From NCBI GenBank assembly GCA_963833585.1, contig CAWHYF010000003.1, positions 310,001-374,000 on the forward strand: DNA of 64,000 bases, in the 5' to 3' direction. How positions within the stretch are numbered: the stretch's first letter is position 1; every line of letters begins with the position of its first letter. The notes under the pieces are model-generated. The model ran no database searches. It saw only the letters and a program-made list of their open reading frames with translations, and was not told the DNA's origin. Positions 60,354 to 64,000 of the stretch are shown here, piece after piece. The translations under genes and the position numbers were made by a program. The DNA comes from Bog-756 sp963833585 (GTDB lineage: Bacteria > Actinomycetota > Acidimicrobiia > Acidimicrobiales > RAAP-2).

Positions 60354-62705
60354 ATGTCCCTCGATGCGGGTCAACTCCGAACAGCCATCCGGTCTCGGTG
60401 GACCACCAACGCCCAGATTCGGCGCCCCGTTTACGAGGCGGGCACCGCACCCGAGGATCGGAGATTCCGTCCCGACGTTCAGGGCCTCCGAGCAATCGCC
60501 GTACTTCTCGTCGTTCTCTTTCACGCCCACGTGCCCGGATTCAGTGGTGGCTATGTCGGCGTGGACGTCTTCTTCGTAATCTCCGGCTTCGTGATCACCG
60601 GGGTCTTGCTCCGCGAACGGTCGTCGACCGGGTCGACGTCCATCGTGAAATTCTACGGCCGCCGAGCCCGCCGCATCATCCCGGCGGCCACGCTGGTCAT
60701 TATCGTCACGGTGGTCGCGTCCTATCTGGTTCTCGGCCCGCTGAGTGGCCAGCAGACCGCCAAGGACGGCCTTTGGGCCTCGGTGTTCTTGATCAATCTC
60801 CACTTCGCCGCCACGGGAACGAACTACCTCGCGTCGCAGCTTCCGCCGTCGCTCCTCCAGAACTTCTGGTCCCTCGCCGTGGAGGAGCAGTTCTACCTGA
60901 TCTACCCGGCAATCTTCCTGGCCGTAGCCGGAGTCTCGCGGCGCCTTTCGTTTCGTCGCCAGCTGGGGATGGTGTTGAGTGCCGCCGTGGTGGTGTCGTT
61001 CCTGGTTTCGATCGTCGAGACCTCCAGGAGCCCAACCTCCGCCTTCTTCTCGCCCCTGCCGCGAATATGGGAACTCTCCCTGGGCGGAATCGTTGCCCTT
61101 TCGACTCAGTTCTCACGCCGGTGGCCGGCTACGGTCGCCGCTGCACTGACCTGGATGGGCCTCGCATCAATTGGGACAGCCGCAATCGTCTTTTCCTCGT
61201 CCACGGCCTACCCCGGATGGGCAGTGGCTCTGCCCGTCGGAGGGGCTGCTCTGATCATCGCCGGCGGAACCTCCGAGCCGGAGTACGGAGCGGAACGCCT
61301 GCTCCGGCTTCGACCGTTCCAGTGGATCGGGGTGATCTCCTACGCCTGGTACCTGTGGCATTGGCCGATACTGACGCTTGTGGCCCAGCGACGTGGCGCC
61401 GGCAACCTGTCCGCATCTCAGAGTCTCCTGTGGCTGATCGTCTCGTTGGGACTTTCCATAGCAACCTACCGACTGGTCGAGAATCCGATTCGACGGAGCT
61501 CGTCACTTGCTCACCGAAAGTGGGCCAGCGTGGCCCTTGGGGCGGGGCTGATCCTCTCCAGCGTCGTCGTAGCGACCGTTGAGATCCATGCGCATCCGGT
61601 TCCGAGTGTCGCCACAGACTTGACCGGACTCCAGACGAGTACCGCCTGTCCTTCCCCCACGGCGAGCGAGCTCGCACCGCTCTTGGGTACGAGCCGGTTG
61701 TCCCGACGGCCGGTCGCGGCGCGGCTCTTGGTGGTCGGCGACTCCACGGCGTGCACCATGTTGCCCGGATTGGAAGCGGTCGCAGCTCCTTTGGGTATCC
61801 AGGTCGAAAACGCCGCGGTCATCGGCTGCGGTGTGGTGAGCGGTGAGATCGCACCGTCCATTGTGAAGGGGAGAAATGTCAACGCTCAGACCCACTTTTG
61901 CCAATCCCGGGTCACCCAGGCGGAGGCCGCGGCCCTCCGCTTGGGTCCACCCAGTGTCGTGCTCTGGGCCAGCTCTTGGGAACGGGAGCCGCTCCTGGTC
62001 GGGACCGGTGGCCGTCGGAGGGTCCTGACGCAAGGATCTGCCCAGTGGTACTCCACGGTCCTCCAACGGATGGAACAGCGAGTTCGGTACTTCCAGGCCA
62101 CCGGGGCCACCGTGGTGATGTTGACCCAGCCCCCCTTCGTCGAGACCGGGACCTCCCCAGGTGGAACCTCAGATGCGGACTTTCGGCGCCTCAACGAGCT
62201 GGAGGCGAAGTTTGCGGCTCGAACGCCGAACGTCAAGCTTGTTGACCTTGCCGCCAAGGTCTGCCCCACGGGATCGCGCTGCTCGATAGTGGTCGACAAC
62301 ATGATCGTGCGTGGGGACGGAGCGCACTACTCGACAGTGGGCTCGCTCTGGGTGGCGCGATGGTTGGTGCCACGCCTAGGTCTCAGGGAGGACCAGCAGC
62401 CCACCGCGCTGCCCGTCATGAAGCTTGCAGCCCCACCGGACGGGAGCGTCGTGCAGGGGCAGCGCATCGTGGACGCTATTGCTCCGTTCTATTTCGGTGT
62501 CTCCCGAGTCGACTTTCGACTCGACGGTCCCCGTATTCACAACAACCTCATCGGGAGTGCCACTGTCTCGCGTCAGTATGGTTGGTACTTCATTTGGAAC
62601 ACGAAAGATCTCCCGAATGGCACGTACACGCTACGGAGCATTGCCTACGGTGCCTCGGGCAATCACAGTGTCAGCGCACCGGTAACGATCAAGGTGGCGA
62701 ACTGA
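60354..62705 (+). CDS. Acyltransferase-3 membrane protein with SGNH-like and Ig-like C-terminal domains
   Basis: A 783-residue protein. Residues about 40-390 are the OafA-type membrane acyltransferase (RPDVQGLRAIAVLLVVLFHA, DVFFVISGFVITG, WSLAVEEQFYLIYP, YAWYLWHWP). A C-terminal SGNH-like region (about 440-700) has VGDSTA, GGDGAHYST and a DxxH-like pair, and the last 80 residues form an Ig-like strand repeat (VDFRLDG, YTLRSIAYGASG). It would O-acylate an envelope sugar or lipid. It stands alone near the IS3 remnant and could be an accessory gene. Confidence 0.85.
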   Translation: MSLDAGQLRTAIRSRWTTNAQIRRPVYEAGTAPEDRRFRPDVQGLRAIAVLLVVLFHAHVPGFSGGYVGVDVFFVISGFVITGVLLRERSSTGSTSIVKFYGRRARRIIPAATLVIIVTVVASYLVLGPLSGQQTAKDGLWASVFLINLHFAATGTNYLASQLPPSLLQNFWSLAVEEQFYLIYPAIFLAVAGVSRRLSFRRQLGMVLSAAVVVSFLVSIVETSRSPTSAFFSPLPRIWELSLGGIVALSTQFSRRWPATVAAALTWMGLASIGTAAIVFSSSTAYPGWAVALPVGGAALIIAGGTSEPEYGAERLLRLRPFQWIGVISYAWYLWHWPILTLVAQRRGAGNLSASQSLLWLIVSLGLSIATYRLVENPIRRSSSLAHRKWASVALGAGLILSSVVVATVEIHAHPVPSVATDLTGLQTSTACPSPTASELAPLLGTSRLSRRPVAARLLVVGDSTACTMLPGLEAVAAPLGIQVENAAVIGCGVVSGEIAPSIVKGRNVNAQTHFCQSRVTQAEAAALRLGPPSVVLWASSWEREPLLVGTGGRRRVLTQGSAQWYSTVLQRMEQRVRYFQATGATVVMLTQPPFVETGTSPGGTSDADFRRLNELEAKFAARTPNVKLVDLAAKVCPTGSRCSIVVDNMIVRGDGAHYSTVGSLWVARWLVPRLGLREDQQPTALPVMKLAAPPDGSVVQGQRIVDAIAPFYFGVSRVDFRLDGPRIHNNLIGSATVSRQYGWYFIWNTKDLPNGTYTLRSIAYGASGNHSVSAPVTIKVAN

Positions 62706-62847
62706 CCGACCTCCCTGCCATCCGGCCACCCCGCCCTGATGCGGTGCCGTCCTGCCCGTGGGGCCGAGCGCCGCCCGGCCTGGTGTGTTCCGGTAAGCCT
62801 GTCGCCGGGGGACGGACGGCGGGTCCGGCCCCGCGGCCCGTATCCCC

Positions 62848-63078
62848 CTACTTCTTGTGGCCGGCGGACTTCCTGTGGGCGGCGGCCCGACGGGCCCGCC
62901 CGACGGATACGACAAGCGAGGTCATGACCATGGCCATCAGTGCCACCCACCCGGGGAAGCCGGATTTGGAGAGAGCCCACGTCACCAGCAGCGCACCCAC
63001 CACCACGAAGGCCAGGGTCCAGTCGTCTCCGACGACGAAATCGACCCAGAAAAGCCCGAACCGCTTGAGCGCCCGCAT
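62848..63078 (-). CDS. Small membrane protein
   Basis: A 76-residue protein with two helices (about 15-35 and 43-58: DWTLAFVVVGALLVTWALS, WVALMAMVMTSLVVSV) and a basic tail. Its ATG at 63078 overlaps the larger membrane-protein gene's stop by one base (TGATG), so it is co-translated with it. No family recognised. Confidence 0.65.
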   Translation of the reverse strand: MRALKRFGLFWVDFVVGDDWTLAFVVVGALLVTWALSKSGFPGWVALMAMVMTSLVVSVGRARRAAAHRKSAGHKK

Positions 63079-63821
63079 CAGCCGACCGTCCCCACCTGGG
63101 AACCGTCGGCCATCCGCAGCACGGCCACCGTGGTCAGCGAGACCGCCGCGGTGCACGCGATGACCGCCACGATGAACAGGTCGTTGCCAGGCCAGTGGGC
63201 GCCCGCCCCTTCGGCCGACCAGAACAGGCCGAACGAGGTGAGCATGACGCCCACCGCGAACTTCAAGGAGTTCTCAGGGATCCGGGACAGCGGTCGATGG
63301 ATCACCAGGCCCAGCGCGGCCACCACGATCAGGGCGCCCACTGCGGCCAGGGCGGCCGCTCCCATGTGTCCCTGGGTGGCACCGAACGTCAAGACGATGA
63401 ACACCACTTCGAGTCCCTCAAGGAAGACACCCTTGAACGCCACCGTCACCCCGTACCAGTCCACACGACCCCGGCCTCCGCCGGCCGCCCGGAGCCGCTG
63501 AAGCTCCTCCTCGTAGATGGCGTCCTCGTCGTGCAGCGCCTTGAGCCCTCCGGCCCGCAGGATGGCCTTGCGCAGCCACTGCAATCCGAACACCAGCAGG
63601 AGGCCCCCCACCACCAGGCGGAGCGAGTCAAGCGGAATCCGGCCGACCGCCGGCCCCAGGGCCGCCACCAGTCCGCCCAGGGCCACCAAGGCACCAGCGG
63701 TGCCGAACAGGACCGGGCGCCAGCCCCGCGTCACCCCAACCGCCAGGATGATGGTCAGCGCCTCCACCATCTCCACCATGGAGGCGGCGAAGGTGCTCAG
63801 GACCAAAAGCGCTACGTGCAA
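63078..63821 (-). CDS. Multi-helix membrane protein, COG4280-like
   Basis: A 247-residue protein with six or seven helices. Two conserved acidic helices, EMVEALTIILAVG near the start and FLEGLEVVFIVLTFG in the middle, hold ExxE pairs reminiscent of the REGLE motif of Ftr1 iron permeases, though the rest differs. It resembles COG4280. A metal or cation transporter is plausible, not proven. GTG start at 63821. The promoter holds the palindrome TGTAGTATTTACTACA, shared with the divergent RpiR-type gene. Confidence 0.65.
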   Translation of the reverse strand: MHVALLVLSTFAASMVEMVEALTIILAVGVTRGWRPVLFGTAGALVALGGLVAALGPAVGRIPLDSLRLVVGGLLLVFGLQWLRKAILRAGGLKALHDEDAIYEEELQRLRAAGGGRGRVDWYGVTVAFKGVFLEGLEVVFIVLTFGATQGHMGAAALAAVGALIVVAALGLVIHRPLSRIPENSLKFAVGVMLTSFGLFWSAEGAGAHWPGNDLFIVAVIACTAAVSLTTVAVLRMADGSQVGTVG

Positions 63822-63852
63822 CGACCCGGTCTCCCCGTTTGGCGACGGTGGG

Positions 63853-63882
63853 ACTGTAGTATTTACTACATGTCTGGGTCAA
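63853..63882. promoter_or_regulatory. Shared divergent operator TGTAGTA-TT-TACTACA
   Basis: The 7-2-7 palindrome at 63855-63870 overlaps the minus-strand promoter TTGACC (63882-63877)/TACAGT (63858-63853), spacer 18, and the plus-strand -10 TAGTAT (63857-63862), which is followed by ATG at 63870 with a 7-base gap, so the plus gene is probably leaderless. A bound regulator would affect both. Confidence 0.6.
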
Positions 63883-64000
63883 GTGTGCAGCACTCACTAC
63901 AGGATCCGCTGGCACGAAGGGTGGCCCGCTCACTGGGGGACCTCAGCCCGGCCCGACGGCGGGTGGCCCAGTACCTGGTCGGTTCGGGGCGCTCGGCCAT
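63870..64000 (+). CDS. RpiR-type regulator, N-terminal part, cut by the window edge
   Basis: The first 43 codons read MSGSSVQHSLQDPLARRVARSL, then GDLSPARRRVAQYLVGSGRSA. The SPARRRVAQYL pattern is the start of the HTH_6 domain of RpiR regulators (normal form LSPAERRVAEYL). The sugar-binding SIS domain would lie beyond the edge. It may be the regulator of the shared operator. Confidence 0.55.
   Translation, partial: MSGSSVQHSLQDPLARRVARSLGDLSPARRRVAQYLVGSGRSA

Overview
The window is about 70% GC, with GTG starts, many 4-nt GTGA/ATGA stop-start overlaps, several probably leaderless genes and actinobacterial protein families. KstR-type operators, acyl-CoA catabolism genes, a Baeyer-Villiger-type monooxygenase and a short secreted or surface PGWW...DG...WYPPE protein suggest a mycolata- or Acidimicrobiia-like actinobacterium; I favour an uncultured Acidimicrobiia. 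This placement is inferred from protein families, not from a marker-gene search.

Region by region. 1-9.7 kb: lipid or steroid-type acyl-CoA catabolism (SDR, acyl-CoA ligase, thioesterase, enoyl-CoA hydratase, thiolase), broken by a secreted beta-propeller protein with six 126-bp repeats. Three upstream regions carry a 14-bp palindrome close to the KstR operator, so these genes look like one regulon. 10-19.6 kb: a minus-strand run encoding a Coq4-like protein, a fused LivH-LivM permease, a single polypeptide joining an MFS transporter to LivF and LivG ATPases, a membrane-anchored substrate-binding protein and a GH29 fucosidase. 19.7-29.4 kb: two membrane/secreted proteins, an NRDE protein, and a TetR-monooxygenase pair divergent from a zinc alcohol dehydrogenase.

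29.5-45.8 kb is core metabolism and information processing, almost all on the minus strand: cimA-ilvE-leuB behind a leader-peptide attenuator with a Val-Ile-Ile-Ile run; usp; tsaC/sua5, prmC, prfA, rpmE (with a sigma-R-like promoter) and rho (with an Asn/Gln-rich insertion); then thrC, hom, lysA and argS; then tRNA-Arg(CCG). From 45.8 to about 60.3 kb the chromosome becomes accessory: lower coding density, more AT-rich patches, an IS481-type and an IS3-type transposase remnant, five copies of a short terminal-repeat-like sequence, a small channel/DUF pair, a 16-bp iteron-like array, an orphan FtsX permease, a pentapeptide-repeat protein and a rifampin phosphotransferase with a rifamycin-associated-element-like motif. 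The end of the window holds an acyltransferase-3/SGNH membrane protein and a divergent pair (membrane protein / RpiR-like regulator) sharing one palindromic operator.

The most unusual items are the MFS-LivF-LivG fusion locus, the isoleucine-type attenuator, the Asn/Gln-rich Rho, the His-rich tail on citramalate synthase and the dispersed IS-end-like repeats. All functional statements come from reading motifs; no database search was run.
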